Assembly (NCBI RefSeq): GCF_002846495.1
Contig: NZ_PJNE01000001.1
Span: 3,348,001-3,412,000, forward strand
Length of the DNA stretch: 64,000 nucleotides
DNA from: Phycicoccus duodecadis
Lineage (GTDB): Bacteria; Actinomycetota; Actinomycetes; Actinomycetales; Dermatophilaceae
Direction: 5' to 3'
Below the pieces are notes generated by a model. The model ran no database searches, was not told the origin of the DNA, and saw only the letters and a list, made by a program, of their open reading frames with translations. The position numbers and the translations under genes are program-made. This document shows, in pieces, positions 1 through 8,601 of the stretch. The first letter of the stretch is position 1. Each line of letters begins with the position of its first letter.

Positions 1-353
1 TTGGTGAGGTTCGAGACCGGCAGCAGGAGCGAGCCGGTGTTGGCGATCCAGAGGGTGGTGACCGCCAGCAGCCGCGGGTCCAGGCCCACCTGGGCCGCCA
101 CGGCGAGCCCGACCGGGGTCAGCAGGACGGCCGTGGTGTCGAGCGAGAGCACGACGGTCGCGACGACGGCCAGCGCCGAGAACAGCACCCACAAGACCCA
201 GCGGCGCCCGCCGGCCAGCCGCGCCACCCCGTGCCCTGCGACGTCGAAGACGCCGGCCCGCTCCGACAGCTCGGCGGTCACGGTGATGGCGAGGAGGAAC
301 ACGACGACGGGCAGCAGGCGCTCGGTGAGGGCGACGGCCTCCGCCCCGTTCAC
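1..353 (-). CDS. ArsB/SLC13-like anion transporter, N-terminal part
   Basis: Partial gene running off the left edge of the window. The visible first ~117 residues hold two or three hydrophobic segments: LLPVVVFLLAITV near residue 13, WVLFSALAVVATVVL near 50, and a stretch ending in the motif NTGSLLLPVSNLT. That last motif resembles the conserved loop of arsenite/citrate-type permeases (ArsB, SLC13), where it follows a helix that lines the substrate site. The GTG start at 353 overlaps the yaaA stop in a GTGA junction, so the two are probably cotranscribed. Substrate cannot be told from this fragment; arsenite, dicarboxylate and other anions are all possible. The family call rests on the motif and hydrophobicity only. 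Confidence 0.6.
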   Translation of the reverse strand, partial: MNGAEAVALTERLLPVVVFLLAITVTAELSERAGVFDVAGHGVARLAGGRRWVLWVLFSALAVVATVVLSLDTTAVLLTPVGLAVAAQVGLDPRLLAVTTLWIANTGSLLLPVSNLT

Positions 354-1096
354 GGCGCCTGCACGTCGAGGACCCAGGGCGCGGCGCGGCGGGCCGGCTC
401 GTGCAGCTCGACCTCGAAGGCGCCGGCCAGGGTGTCGGCGACGGCAGGGACCGACCGGGCCGCGACCCCGGAGACGCAGAGCTGCCGGGCGACGAGACCG
501 CGGGTGTGCTTGGCGTGGTGGCTGGCCCCGGGCACTCGCACCTGCACCCAGCGCGGAGCGACCTCCGGCCCGGGCCGCCAGGCCGCGGCGTAGGCGGCGG
601 AACGGCAGTCGACGACCACGCCGTTGCCGGCGGCCTCGGTCAGCGGCGCGTCGAGGGCACTGCGCCACAACGGGGCCAGCGCCCCGACGCCCGGGAGGTC
701 GACGCCCATCGCCAGCCGGTACGCGGTGATGCGGTCGGTGGGGCGCACCGCGCCGTGCAGCGCCGAGACGACCACCAGCCACCGGTTGGCCCGCCGCCGC
801 GCCGCGGCATCCATCGAGGCCAGGTCGAGGGCGTCGTAGAGGACGCCGGTGTAGACCTGGGCGGCTGGCGTGGCCGGCAGGGACTCCAGGAGGAGGTTGC
901 GGTCGACCTCGGGCCGCAGCGCCTCGGACACCCCGAGGACCGTCGTCGCCTCACTGCGGGCGCTCACCGCGGCCAGGGCGTCGGCGACCGCGCGACGGGT
1001 GGGGCCGAGGGCGGGGAAGGACCAGGTGTCCGGGTCGGCCGGCCGCCCGCGCGGGCGGTTCCACTTCGACTCCGACGGAGGGAGCAGGATCAGCAC
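350..1096 (-). CDS. yaaA: YaaA family peroxide-stress protein (DUF328/UPF0246)
   Basis: 248 residues, the usual length of the family. The N-terminus carries the family signature LILLPPSESK. In E. coli YaaA lowers free intracellular iron and limits oxidative DNA damage during peroxide stress; the actinobacterial members are assigned by similarity only. The GTG start at 1096 sits 6 bases after a TACGCT box (minus strand, 1103-1108), so translation probably begins at the mRNA 5' end. The gene is divergent from the RNB-domain RNase, with just 32 bases between the start codons. Its 3' end overlaps the downstream transporter by 4 bases. Confidence 0.85.
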   Translation of the reverse strand: MLILLPPSESKWNRPRGRPADPDTWSFPALGPTRRAVADALAAVSARSEATTVLGVSEALRPEVDRNLLLESLPATPAAQVYTGVLYDALDLASMDAAARRRANRWLVVVSALHGAVRPTDRITAYRLAMGVDLPGVGALAPLWRSALDAPLTEAAGNGVVVDCRSAAYAAAWRPGPEVAPRWVQVRVPGASHHAKHTRGLVARQLCVSGVAARSVPAVADTLAGAFEVELHEPARRAAPWVLDVQAP

Positions 1097-1128
1097 CGGC
1101 CCAGCGTACGGAGGTTAGGTTGGGTCTC

Positions 1129-2577
1129 ATGCCGCGTCCCAGGATCGTGCTCCGCCCCGTCGACGTCGACACCGACCGGGGGGTCGAGGGCGCGCTGCGG
1201 GCGCGTTACGCCGCCATCCGCGCCGAGCTCGGGATCGACGGCCCGTACCCGCCCGACGCGCTCGCCGAGGCCGAGGCGGTGGCGGCATCCCCGCCCGACC
1301 CTCCGGGCCGCGACGAGACCGACGTCCCCTACGTGACGATCGACCCGCCCGGTTCGATGGACCTCGACCAGGCGCTGCACATCGAGCGTGATGGCGACGG
1401 CCACCGGGTGCGGTACGCCATCGCCGACGTCCCGTCGTTCGTGGCCCTCGACGGCGCCCTCGACCGGGTCACCCGCGAGCGCGGGCAGACCGTCTACTGC
1501 CCCGACGAGCGGGTGCCGCTGCATCCGCCGGTGCTGTCGGAGGCGGCGGCCAGCCTGCTGCCGGGCGAGGTGCGGCCCGCCTTCGTGTGGGACCTGCGGC
1601 TCGACGGCGCGGGCGTGCTCACGGCCTCCGAAGTGCACCGTGCCCTCGTCCGCAGCACCCAGCGGCTCGACTACGCCGGGGTGCAGCGGGGCGTCGACGA
1701 CGGCTCGGGCGACCCGATGCTGCTCCTGCTCAAGGAGGTGGGGGAGCGTCGCATCGCCCAGGAGAAGGCCCGCGGTGGCGCCAACCTGCCGATGCCCGAG
1801 CAGGAGGTCGCCCAGCGGCCCGACGGCGGCTTCACCCTCGAGTTCCGCCCGCCGGTGCCGGCCGAGGAGTGGAACGCCCAGCTGTCGCTCCTCACCGGGA
1901 TGGCCGCCGCCGCGATGATGCTGGAGGCCGGGGTCGGCATCCTGCGCACCATGCCGGCGCCCACCGAGGATGCCGTGGCGCGCTTCCGTCGGGCCGCTCG
2001 CGGCCTCGGGGTCGACTGGCCGCAGGGGGTGACCTACGGCGACCTGGTGCGCGGGCTGGACCGCACGGACCCGCACCACCTCGCGCTCATCCATGAGGCG
2101 ACCTCGCTGTTCCGCGGCGCCGGCTACACCGCCTTCGACGGCACCCCGCCCGAGCAGCGCGAGCACGCCGCCGTCGCCGCCCCGTACGCCCACGTCACCG
2201 CCCCGCTGCGGCGCCTCGTCGACCGGTTCGGGCTGGTCGTCTGCGAGGCCGTCGGCCGGGGGGCGCCGGTGCCGGCCGGCATCCGCGAGGCCCTGCCGCT
2301 GGTGCCCGAGCTGATGACGGCGTCCGACCGGGTGGCGCGTGCGGCCGAGCGGGCCTGCGCCGACGCCACCGAGGCCGCGGTGCTCGCCGGGCGCGAGGGG
2401 CAGACCCTGGAGGCGGTGGTCGTCGACCATCTCGAGAAGGGGATGGAGGTCCAGCTCGTCGACCTGCCGGTGCTGGCCAAGGTCACCGGCGATCGCGCCG
2501 CCCTCGGCAGCGCCGTCACGGTGCGCGTCGAGAAGGTCGACCTGGCCGCGGGGTCGGTCGTGCTCACCCCGGCCTGA
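1129..2577 (+). CDS. RNB-domain ribonuclease (RNase II/R family)
   Basis: About 482 residues. The RNB catalytic signature is seen in DVPYVTIDPPGSMDLDQALH (residues ~62-81), with the acidic residues that coordinate catalytic magnesium, followed by the typical YAIADVPSFV stretch. Members degrade RNA processively 3'-5'. The protein is shorter than classical RNase R (~700-800 aa) and seems to lack the N-terminal cold-shock domains; this compact form is common in Actinobacteria. An in-frame TTG lies at 1120, but the ATG at 1129 is preferred because it follows a TAGGTT box at 1116-1121 by 7 bases, the leaderless arrangement seen repeatedly in this window. It ends 43 bases before the RNase P RNA. 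Confidence 0.88.
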   Translation: MPRPRIVLRPVDVDTDRGVEGALRARYAAIRAELGIDGPYPPDALAEAEAVAASPPDPPGRDETDVPYVTIDPPGSMDLDQALHIERDGDGHRVRYAIADVPSFVALDGALDRVTRERGQTVYCPDERVPLHPPVLSEAAASLLPGEVRPAFVWDLRLDGAGVLTASEVHRALVRSTQRLDYAGVQRGVDDGSGDPMLLLLKEVGERRIAQEKARGGANLPMPEQEVAQRPDGGFTLEFRPPVPAEEWNAQLSLLTGMAAAAMMLEAGVGILRTMPAPTEDAVARFRRAARGLGVDWPQGVTYGDLVRGLDRTDPHHLALIHEATSLFRGAGYTAFDGTPPEQREHAAVAAPYAHVTAPLRRLVDRFGLVVCEAVGRGAPVPAGIREALPLVPELMTASDRVARAAERACADATEAAVLAGREGQTLEAVVVDHLEKGMEVQLVDLPVLAKVTGDRAALGSAVTVRVEKVDLAAGSVVLTPA

Positions 2578-2607
2578 GGCCGGCGCCGGGCGTCGCCCGG
2601 CGGCCCC

Positions 2608-2613
2608 TACACT
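2608..2613 (+). promoter_or_regulatory. -10 box of rnpB
   Basis: TACACT lies 7 bases before the first base of the RNase P RNA helix P1. No good -35 hexamer is visible; the GC-rich inverted repeat at about 2582-2602 more likely belongs to the 3' end of the upstream RNase gene. Confidence 0.55.
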
Positions 2614-2620
2614 GGGCGCG

Positions 2621-3001
2621 GACGAGTCGGGCGGACGGTCGCGTCGGTGGGCAACCACCGCCGAGGAAGGTCCGGGCTCCGAAGGGCAGGATGGTGGCCA
2701 ACAGCCACCCGGGGTGACCCGCGGGACAGTGCCACAGAGAACAGACCGCCCCGGCCGCGCGAGCGGGCGGGGTAAGGGTGAAACGGTGGTGTAAGAGACC
2801 ACCAGCGGCCTGGGTGACCAGGTCGGCTCGGTAAACCCCATCCGGAGCAAGCCCAGACAGTGTGCGTTCGAGGGCGGCCCGTCCGAGCACACGGGTAGGG
2901 CGCTGGAGGTGGTCGGTAACGGCCACCCGAGATGGATGACCGTCACCGCGTCACCGGCAACGGCGGCGCGGGACAGAACCCGGCCTACAGCCCGACTCGT
3001 C
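2621..3001 (+). ncRNA. rnpB: RNase P RNA, bacterial class A
   Basis: Catalytic RNA that removes 5' leaders from tRNA precursors, working with the RnpA protein. The 5' segment GACGAGTCGGGC (2621-2632) pairs perfectly with GCCCGACTCGTC (2990-3001) to form helix P1. Between them are the hallmark conserved blocks: GAGGAAGGTCCGGGCTCC (CR-I) near 2662, the GGGTAAGGGTGAAACGGTG region near 2770, the AGAGACCACCAG block near 2796, and GACAGAACCCGGCCTACAG near the 3' end. Length ~381 nt is typical of high-GC actinobacteria. Exact ends are within a few bases. Confidence 0.96.
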
Positions 3002-3131
3002 CACCCCCACGGGGATGGCCTCTCCCTCCCGCCTTCGGGCTCTCGCGGAGCGGCTCAGTACGCCGCGTGAGAGTGCCGGAGCCGACGGGTCGGGCTCTTG
3101 CCGCGGCGAGGGGGCGGTCGGATACTGCGGT

Positions 3132-4277
3132 ATGGGCCTTCTCGATGTGCTGCGGGACCTGGTGGCGGCGACCGGTCGCGCGCTCCAGCAGCGGGAGGAG
3201 GACGGCTGCGCCATCCCGTGGCAACCCCACGCGTTGGCACCGGTGTTCTGGGGAGTCCACCACGTCGGCCCGCCGGTGGTCGCACCCATGGCGTCGGCTC
3301 GGGTCCCCACGGACGAGCCGGGCACCGACCGCCGGCCGGACGAGGTGCAGGGCACCGCGAGGGCGACGGCGACCTTGGACCCGGGGGGTCTGCACGCAGG
3401 GATCTTTCCGCCGACGTCGATGAGCATCCTGTTCCCGTCGATCGACGGCAGTCCCCAGAACGCCCAGATCCTGCATCGCTGTGGCGCCTACCCGCTCGTG
3501 GTGCTCCTGCACGGTGAGTGCAAGGCGGCCCAGGACACCCACTACCTCGCCTGGGCGAACAGCCCGTTGGCCATGCAGCTCGCACGGGCGGGCTACGTCG
3601 TGGTGGTTCCCCGGCTCTCGGGCCGGGCTGCATCCGAGGCGGAGGTGGCGCTGGTCCGGTCGGTGATGCGGTGGGTCCGGACGCGGTGGGTGCATGGCGG
3701 GCTCGTCGCTGCTGCGCCCGCGACGGTGATGGTCGGGCACTCGCGGGGCAGCGTCCTGGCCGGGCTGGTCGCCGCCGACCAGGGCGTCCAGGCCTACGTC
3801 TCCCTCAGCGGCGACTGGCACGGGTCCTTCGGCGACCCGACGGAGGCTCAGCGCGCGATCGCCGCTCCCATGCTGTTCGTCAAGGATGCGAGCGAGGGGG
3901 ATGTCGACCTCGGCCGGTTCCAGGAGCTGCCCCTGCCCCGCTACCGGGCGGTCCTGACGGGAGGGGGTCACTACGACTACCTGATGCCGCACAGCTCCCC
4001 GTGCGCCGCGCAGCGAGGCCCGTGCCTCGAGACGCCCTCTGTCGCTGCCGACCTGGTGACGATGTTCCTAGGGCGTTGGGCGCCCGCGGCCCAGGCTCAG
4101 GGGATGGCCCAGCAGGTCCCTGGCAACCTGGTCCGCGGCTTGGGTCCCCTCACGGTGCAGCAGCAGTTCTACGCGGGCGCCTATCTCAGCTCCTTCGGCG
4201 GCCCGCTCGGGGCGGGCTGCGGGTTCCAGATGACGTACCAGATCCCCGGTCACGACCAGGAGGCGGTCTCGTTCTGA
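3132..4277 (+). CDS. alpha/beta hydrolase of unknown substrate
   Basis: 381 residues from the ATG at 3132. A longer reading frame to 3015 exists but enters the rnpB 3' flank, so the later start is preferred. The fold is shown by an oxyanion-type LLHG (residues 125-128), a nucleophile elbow GHSRG with Ser204, a small strand-rich segment with SLSGDWHG, and a likely catalytic His280 in GGGHYDY. There is no signal peptide or membrane segment. The sequence resembles dienelactone/chlorophyllase-like hydrolases rather than a named esterase; the substrate is unknown. It is flanked by rnpB and a convergent ZIP transporter, which gives no hint of function. No clear ribosome binding site is seen. Confidence 0.75.
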   Translation: MGLLDVLRDLVAATGRALQQREEDGCAIPWQPHALAPVFWGVHHVGPPVVAPMASARVPTDEPGTDRRPDEVQGTARATATLDPGGLHAGIFPPTSMSILFPSIDGSPQNAQILHRCGAYPLVVLLHGECKAAQDTHYLAWANSPLAMQLARAGYVVVVPRLSGRAASEAEVALVRSVMRWVRTRWVHGGLVAAAPATVMVGHSRGSVLAGLVAADQGVQAYVSLSGDWHGSFGDPTEAQRAIAAPMLFVKDASEGDVDLGRFQELPLPRYRAVLTGGGHYDYLMPHSSPCAAQRGPCLETPSVAADLVTMFLGRWAPAAQAQGMAQQVPGNLVRGLGPLTVQQQFYAGAYLSSFGGPLGAGCGFQMTYQIPGHDQEAVSF

Positions 4278-4319
4278 TCGCGGCTGCGCCCTCTCCCGGC
4301 TGGGTGGTCTCCTCGGCGC

Positions 4320-5069
4320 CTACGCGCGCCCGATCGTGAAGGCCGTGATGAAGCCGAGGGTGGCGAGGAGCCCGGCGTAGAGGTGGGTCCGCTCGAACGC
4401 CTCGGGGATCATGGTGTCGGCGATCATCGCCAGGATGGCGCCGGCCGCCACCGCGGTGATGACCGCGATGGTCTCGGGGGCGGCGCCGTCGAGGAGGAGG
4501 ACGCCGAGCAGCCCGGCCAGGCCGCTGGCGACGGCGATCCCGACCCAGACCCCGAAGACGTACCGGATGCTGCGCCCGTTGGACTTCATCCCCGCGGCGC
4601 TGGACAGCCCCTCGGGCAGGTTGCTGATGAAGATGGCGGCCAGCACCGGCACGCCGACGCCCCCACCACCCAGGAGGGACAACCCGAGCACGACCGACTC
4701 CGGGATGCCGTCGAGGAGCGCGCCGATCGCGATGGCGGCGCCGCTGCCCTCCTGCTCGTCCTCGGAGGGCTGCTGCTCACCGGAGCGCTTGCGGTGTCGC
4801 GCCCCGCGGCGCGCCAGCAGCACGTTGGCGGCCACATAGACGGCCGCACCGCCGAGGAAGCCGCCGATGGTGGGGACCAGGCCCCCGGTCGTCTCGGCCT
4901 CGTCGACGAGGTCGAAAGCCAGCGCCGAGATCAGCACCCCGGCACCGAACGCCATGATCCCGGCGATGACCTTCTGGGGGACGTGGACGAACCAGGCGAC
5001 CAGCGCCCCGACGACGAGCGCGCCGCCGGCGAGCAGCCCCCACATCCCGGCTTGGACTGCGACGTTCAC
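4320..5069 (-). CDS. ZIP family divalent metal transporter
   Basis: 249 residues with about eight hydrophobic segments. Metal-site helices carry GALLDGIPESVVLG and ISNLPEGLSSAAG, matching the HxxPE-like/NxPEG signatures of ZIP helices 4 and 5, here with Asp in place of the first His. A charged loop (RKRSGEQQPSEDEQEGSG) lies between helices 3 and 4, as in eukaryotic and bacterial ZIP proteins. It probably imports zinc or another divalent metal across the cytoplasmic membrane; the ion cannot be named from sequence. The GTG at 5069 is chosen because AAGGAG lies 8 bases upstream; a longer frame to 5246 lacks such a site. It is convergent with the hydrolase gene. Confidence 0.85.
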   Translation of the reverse strand: MNVAVQAGMWGLLAGGALVVGALVAWFVHVPQKVIAGIMAFGAGVLISALAFDLVDEAETTGGLVPTIGGFLGGAAVYVAANVLLARRGARHRKRSGEQQPSEDEQEGSGAAIAIGALLDGIPESVVLGLSLLGGGGVGVPVLAAIFISNLPEGLSSAAGMKSNGRSIRYVFGVWVGIAVASGLAGLLGVLLLDGAAPETIAVITAVAAGAILAMIADTMIPEAFERTHLYAGLLATLGFITAFTIGRA

Positions 5070-5307
5070 GGGGCTCACTCCTTGCCTGCGGGTGCGGATG
5101 CTCGGGGGACGAGCGCGACCGGCCCAGGGGGCGTCGCGCGGGGGTCTCCCTCCGACCTTACGGCCGGGCCGCCGCTCGACCGGCGGTCGGGTCCGCCGGG
5201 TCCGGGCGGGGCCTGCGAACGGGCGGTTCTCGGACCCACGGCGCATGGATCCGGTCTCCGGCGGTTATGTTGCACCTTCCATCACCTCGGCAGCCAGGAG
5301 CAGCGCA

Positions 5308-5991
5308 GTGACCCCGGACCCCGCCACCGACCTCGCGGCGGCGCGTGAGCTCGTCATGTCCGCGACGCGGGAGCTCGACGGCGGCACCGTGCGTGACCTC
5401 CTCCTCGACGCGCTGCTGGCCTCCGGGGTCGACGCCACGGTCACCCGCGTGATCATGCCCGTGCTCAAGCAGGTCGGCGACGACTGGGAGGCCGGGCGGC
5501 TCGGCGTGGTGCACGAGCACTTCGTCTCCAGCGCCTTCCGCGGCGTCCTCGGCGAGCTGCGACTGCCGGTGCAGGGCGCGCAGGCGCGCACGGTCGTGCT
5601 GGCCTGCCCCCCGAAGGAGCTGCACGACCTCCCGCTCGAGCTGTTCGGGGCCATGCTGCACGCCCGGTGGTGGCGGGTGGTCAGCCTGGGCGCCAACTCC
5701 CCGATGACGGCGGTCGGTGAGGCCGCCCGCTTCCTCAAGGCCGACGCCTGCGTGCTCGCCGGGGTCCGCCGCTCCTCCTTCGAGGCGCGCCTGCCCTCGC
5801 TGGCCCGGCTGGGCCGGACCGTCCCGCTCTTCATCGCGGGCGCGGGCGCCGCCGGTCTCACCGAGGTCCCGGCCGGGGTCACCGTGCTCCCCGACGACCT
5901 GGTCGAGGCGGCCGAGATCGTCGACGCCGCCGTCCGGGCCGACGCCGACGTCCCGACCATCGATCACCGCAGCGAGCCCGCCGTCGGCTGA
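5308..5991 (+). CDS. stand-alone cobalamin-binding protein with CarH-like sensor residues
   Basis: 227 residues: a four-helix cap (about 1-85) followed by a Rossmann-like B12-binding domain (about 93-210). Trp60, Glu70-His71 and His106 have exactly the spacing of Trp131, Glu141-His142 and the lower axial His177 of the CarH photoreceptor (W, +10 E, +11 H, +35 H). The residue equivalent to CarH His132 is Glu61, so the light-state bis-His ligation may not form. No MerR or other DNA-binding domain is present, so any signalling must go through a partner protein. The GTG start follows AGGAG (5296-5300) by 7 bases; an in-frame ATG at 5245 is less likely. A weak TATGTT box lies at 5266. Divergent from the ZIP gene. 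Confidence 0.8.
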   Translation: MTPDPATDLAAARELVMSATRELDGGTVRDLLLDALLASGVDATVTRVIMPVLKQVGDDWEAGRLGVVHEHFVSSAFRGVLGELRLPVQGAQARTVVLACPPKELHDLPLELFGAMLHARWWRVVSLGANSPMTAVGEAARFLKADACVLAGVRRSSFEARLPSLARLGRTVPLFIAGAGAAGLTEVPAGVTVLPDDLVEAAEIVDAAVRADADVPTIDHRSEPAVG

Positions 5992-6029
5992 CGCCCGACC
6001 ACGGCGCCCCACGCGTGCGGCCCGGCCCC

Positions 6030-6041
6030 TAGCGTGGGCCC
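6030..6041 (+). promoter_or_regulatory. leaderless promoter -10 of the MBL hydrolase gene
   Basis: TAGCGT (6030-6035) ends 6 bases before the ATG at 6042, so transcription would start at or next to the A of the start codon. No Shine-Dalgarno sequence is present. Confidence 0.5.
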
Positions 6042-6698
6042 ATGCGCATCACCCACCTCGGCCACGCCTGCCTCCTCGTCGAGATCGCCGACGCCCGCGT
6101 CCTCATCGACCCCGGCACCTTCGCCGACGGGTTCTCCGACGTGCGTGACCTGGACGCCGTCGTCGTCACCCACCAGCACCCCGACCACCTCGACCCCGAG
6201 CGGGTCGGCGACCTGCTGCGGGCCAACGCCGGGGCGCGGGTGCTGAGCGACCCGGGCAGCGTCGACGTCCTGGCGGGGCTGGGCGTCGAGGCCGAGGCGC
6301 ACCGCGGGCCGACCACCGTCGGTGCGGTCACCCTCACCCCGGTCGGCGACACCCACGCCCTCATCCACGAGGACATCCCGCGCATCCCCAACGTCGGCGT
6401 GCGCCTCGACGCCGACGGTGAGCCCAGCGTGTTCCACCCCGGCGACGCCCTCGACGGGCAGCCCGGCTCCGTCGACGTGCTCGCGTTCCCGCTGCAGGCC
6501 CCGTGGGCCCGCAGCCGCGAGATGACGGCCTTCCTGCGCCGCCTCGACGCCCCGCACGCCGTGCCCGTGCACGACGGGCTGCTGCAGCCGCGCGGCCGCG
6601 CCCTCTACCTGGGCCAGGCCGCGCAGCTGGGCGGGCCGAACACCCGCATCCACGACCTCGCCGGCCGGGGCGCCACGGAGTTCCGCGCCGGGGAGTGA
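6042..6698 (+). CDS. MBL-fold metal-dependent hydrolase (UlaG-like)
   Basis: 218 residues. The metallo-beta-lactamase signature THQHPDH is at residues 43-49, giving His44, His46, Asp48 and His49 for the two-metal site; further ligands are likely in GDTH, the FHPGD segment and the C-terminal VHDG. The short two-domain layout and starting motif MRITHLGHAC match UlaG-like L-ascorbate-6-phosphate lactonase relatives, most of which have no known substrate. No signal peptide, so cytoplasmic. It stands alone, convergent with ppgK, and appears to be transcribed from its own leaderless promoter. Confidence 0.82.
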   Translation: MRITHLGHACLLVEIADARVLIDPGTFADGFSDVRDLDAVVVTHQHPDHLDPERVGDLLRANAGARVLSDPGSVDVLAGLGVEAEAHRGPTTVGAVTLTPVGDTHALIHEDIPRIPNVGVRLDADGEPSVFHPGDALDGQPGSVDVLAFPLQAPWARSREMTAFLRRLDAPHAVPVHDGLLQPRGRALYLGQAAQLGGPNTRIHDLAGRGATEFRAGE

Positions 6699-6702
6699 GG
6701 CG

Positions 6703-7482
6703 TCAGCCGGTGTGCCGGCCGTGCCGTCGCTGCGAGGCGGCGGCCAGCACCGCAGCGCCGATGATGCCGGCCTTGTTCTTCAGGGTCGCCGGGATGATCG
6801 GGGTGCGGATGTCGAGCAGCGGCAGGAACTCGTCGGCGTCCTTGGAGACCCCGCCCCCGACGACGAACAGGTCGGGCCACATGAGGTCCTCGAGGTGGCG
6901 GTAGTACAGCTGCAGGCGCTCGGCCCACTCGGCGTAGCTGAGGCCCTCGCGGGTCTTGGCCGAGCTCGCGGTGCGCGGCTCGGCGTCGGAGCCACCGATC
7001 TCGAGGTGCCCGAGCTCGGAGTTCGGCACCAGGACACCCTGGTTGAAGATGGCGGTGCCGATGCCGGTGCCGAGGGTCGTGAGGATGACGAGCCCGTCGT
7101 GGCCCCGGGCCGCGCCGTAGTTGAGCTCGCCCACGCCCGCGGCGTCGGCGTCGTTGACGACGACGACGTCGTGCTGGAGCCGGTCCTCGAGCAGCTTCTC
7201 GATCTCGCAGCCGATCCACGACTTGTCGATGTTGGCAGCGGTCTTGACCACGCCGTGCTGCACGACCCCGGGGATCGTGACGCCGATGGGGGAGTCGCTG
7301 CGCACCTCGTCGAAGTGCTCGACCACCAGGGCGATCACCTCGCACACCGCCTCGGGCGTCGAGACCAGCGGGGTGTCGATGCGCAGCCGCTTCTGGGCGA
7401 AGTCGCCCTTCTCGAGGTCGACGGGCGCGCCCTTGATGCCGCTGCCGCCGACGTCGATGCCGAGGGGGTGTCCGGTGCTCAT
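6703..7482 (-). CDS. ppgK: polyphosphate--glucose phosphotransferase
   Basis: Phosphorylates glucose to glucose-6-phosphate with inorganic polyphosphate (and usually ATP) as donor, a typical actinobacterial enzyme of the ROK family. 259 residues. The N-terminal phosphate loop is [11 protein letters not shown]; the ROK catalytic region NDADAAG and the GTGIGTAIF segment follow; ELGHLEIGG contains the conserved glucose-binding His/Glu. The ATG at 7482 overlaps the stop of map (ATGA), so both are translated from one mRNA. Confidence 0.93.
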   Translation of the reverse strand: MSTGHPLGIDVGGSGIKGAPVDLEKGDFAQKRLRIDTPLVSTPEAVCEVIALVVEHFDEVRSDSPIGVTIPGVVQHGVVKTAANIDKSWIGCEIEKLLEDRLQHDVVVVNDADAAGVGELNYGAARGHDGLVILTTLGTGIGTAIFNQGVLVPNSELGHLEIGGSDAEPRTASSAKTREGLSYAEWAERLQLYYRHLEDLMWPDLFVVGGGVSKDADEFLPLLDIRTPIIPATLKNKAGIIGAAVLAAASQRRHGRHTG

Positions 7483-8354
7483 GCTGCTGCCTCTCCCAGG
7501 GTGAGGATCTCGGGACCGTCCTCGGTGACGAGGATGGTGTGCTCGAACTGTGCCGAACGTCGGTGGTCCTTGGTGACGACCGTCCACCGGTCGTCCCACA
7601 TCTCCCAGTCGGGCGTGCCGAGGTTGAGCATCGGCTCGACGGTGAAGGTCATGCCGGCCTCGATGACGGTCGAGTACGCCGGCGCGGCGTCGTAGTGCGG
7701 GATGATCAGGCCGCTGTGGAACGCGGTGCCGATGCCGTGCCCGGTGAAGTCGCGCACCACCCCGTAGCCGAAGCGCTTGGCGTACGACTCGATGACGCGC
7801 CCGATGACGTTGACCTCGCGCCCCGGCCGCGCGGCGCGGATGCCGCGCATCATCGCCTCGCGGGTGCGCTCGACCAGCAGGCGCGACTCCTCGTCGACGT
7901 CGCCGACGAGGTAGGTGGCGTCGGTGTCGCCGTGCACGCCGTCGACGAACGCGGTGATGTCGATGTTCACGATGTCGCCGTCCTCGAGCGGGCGGTCGTC
8001 GGGGATGCCGTGGCAGACGACCTCGTTGACCGAGGTGCACAGCGACTTCGGGAACCCCCGGTAGCCGAGCGTCGACGGGTAGGCGCCGTGGTCCAGGAGG
8101 TACTCGTGGCCGACCCGGTCGATCTCGTCGGTGGTGACCCCGGGGGCGATGACGGCGGCGGCGACGGCCATGGCGTCGGCGGCGATGCGCCCCGCGACCC
8201 GCATCCGGGCGATGGTGTCGGCGTCCTTGACCTCGGGGCCGGTGTAGGTGGCGGGCTGCGGCCGGTCGACGTACTCGGGGCGGGGGATGGAGGCCGGGAC
8301 GGCGCGCCGCGGGGAGAGCCGGCCGGGAGCGACACGGGCGGAGGTCGACGGCAT
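7479..8354 (-). CDS. map: type I methionine aminopeptidase
   Basis: Removes the initiator methionine from new proteins. 291 residues, with an N-terminal extension of about 45 residues rich in Pro and Arg before the pita-bread catalytic domain; actinobacterial MetAPs of this kind (MapB type in M. tuberculosis) carry such an extension. Metal ligands are visible in [19 protein letters not shown] (two Asp), DFTGHGIG (His), TVEPML (Glu) and FEHTILV (Glu). The ATG at 8354 lies 6 bases after a TAGACT box (8361-8366 on the minus strand), implying a leaderless mRNA. First gene of the map-ppgK pair. Confidence 0.95.
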   Translation of the reverse strand: MPSTSARVAPGRLSPRRAVPASIPRPEYVDRPQPATYTGPEVKDADTIARMRVAGRIAADAMAVAAAVIAPGVTTDEIDRVGHEYLLDHGAYPSTLGYRGFPKSLCTSVNEVVCHGIPDDRPLEDGDIVNIDITAFVDGVHGDTDATYLVGDVDEESRLLVERTREAMMRGIRAARPGREVNVIGRVIESYAKRFGYGVVRDFTGHGIGTAFHSGLIIPHYDAAPAYSTVIEAGMTFTVEPMLNLGTPDWEMWDDRWTVVTKDHRRSAQFEHTILVTEDGPEILTLGEAAA

Positions 8355-8366
8355 ACGGTGAGTCTA
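8355..8366 (-). promoter_or_regulatory. leaderless promoter -10 of map
   Basis: On the minus strand TAGACT (8366-8361) is followed by 6 bases and then the map ATG. No ribosome binding site precedes the ATG. Confidence 0.55.
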
Positions 8367-8396
8367 GGCAGACCGTCCGCACGAAGGAGACCCGCG

Positions 8397-8597
8397 ATGC
8401 CCTACTGGTTCAACGTCGACACCGGCCAGGTCGAGACCGACGAGACCCGCAGCCAGGACGCGAACGTCCTGGGGCCGTACGCCACCGAGGACGCCGCCCG
8501 CAACGCCCTGCAGAGCGCCAAGGAGCGCACCGAGGCGTGGGACGCCGAGGACCGCGAGTGGGACGAGCGCGGCGCAGGCGGGTCCGACCCCGCCTGA
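8397..8597 (+). CDS. small conserved hypothetical protein
   Basis: 66 residues, beginning MPYWFNVDTGQVETD and ending in an acidic tail. A strong Shine-Dalgarno AAGGAGA (8383-8389) sits 7 bases before the ATG, and codon third positions are nearly all G/C, so it is a real gene. The sequence has one predicted helix (EDAARNALQSAKERTEAWDAED) and no membrane segment. I recall similar short proteins in Micrococcales annotated as hypothetical; no function is known to me. It is divergent from map and convergent with the methyltransferase. Confidence 0.75.
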   Translation: MPYWFNVDTGQVETDETRSQDANVLGPYATEDAARNALQSAKERTEAWDAEDREWDERGAGGSDPA

Positions 8598-8601
8598 GCC
8601 C

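Noticed and set aside
1090..2946. Long minus-strand frame opposite the RNB RNase and rnpB
   Set aside because: Low-complexity Gly/Arg/His-rich translation, antisense to a clear enzyme and an RNA gene; a GC-bias shadow.
3015..3131. N-terminal extension of the alpha/beta hydrolase
   Set aside because: It runs into the rnpB 3' flank and looks like random GC-rich sequence; ATG 3132 starts the folded region better.
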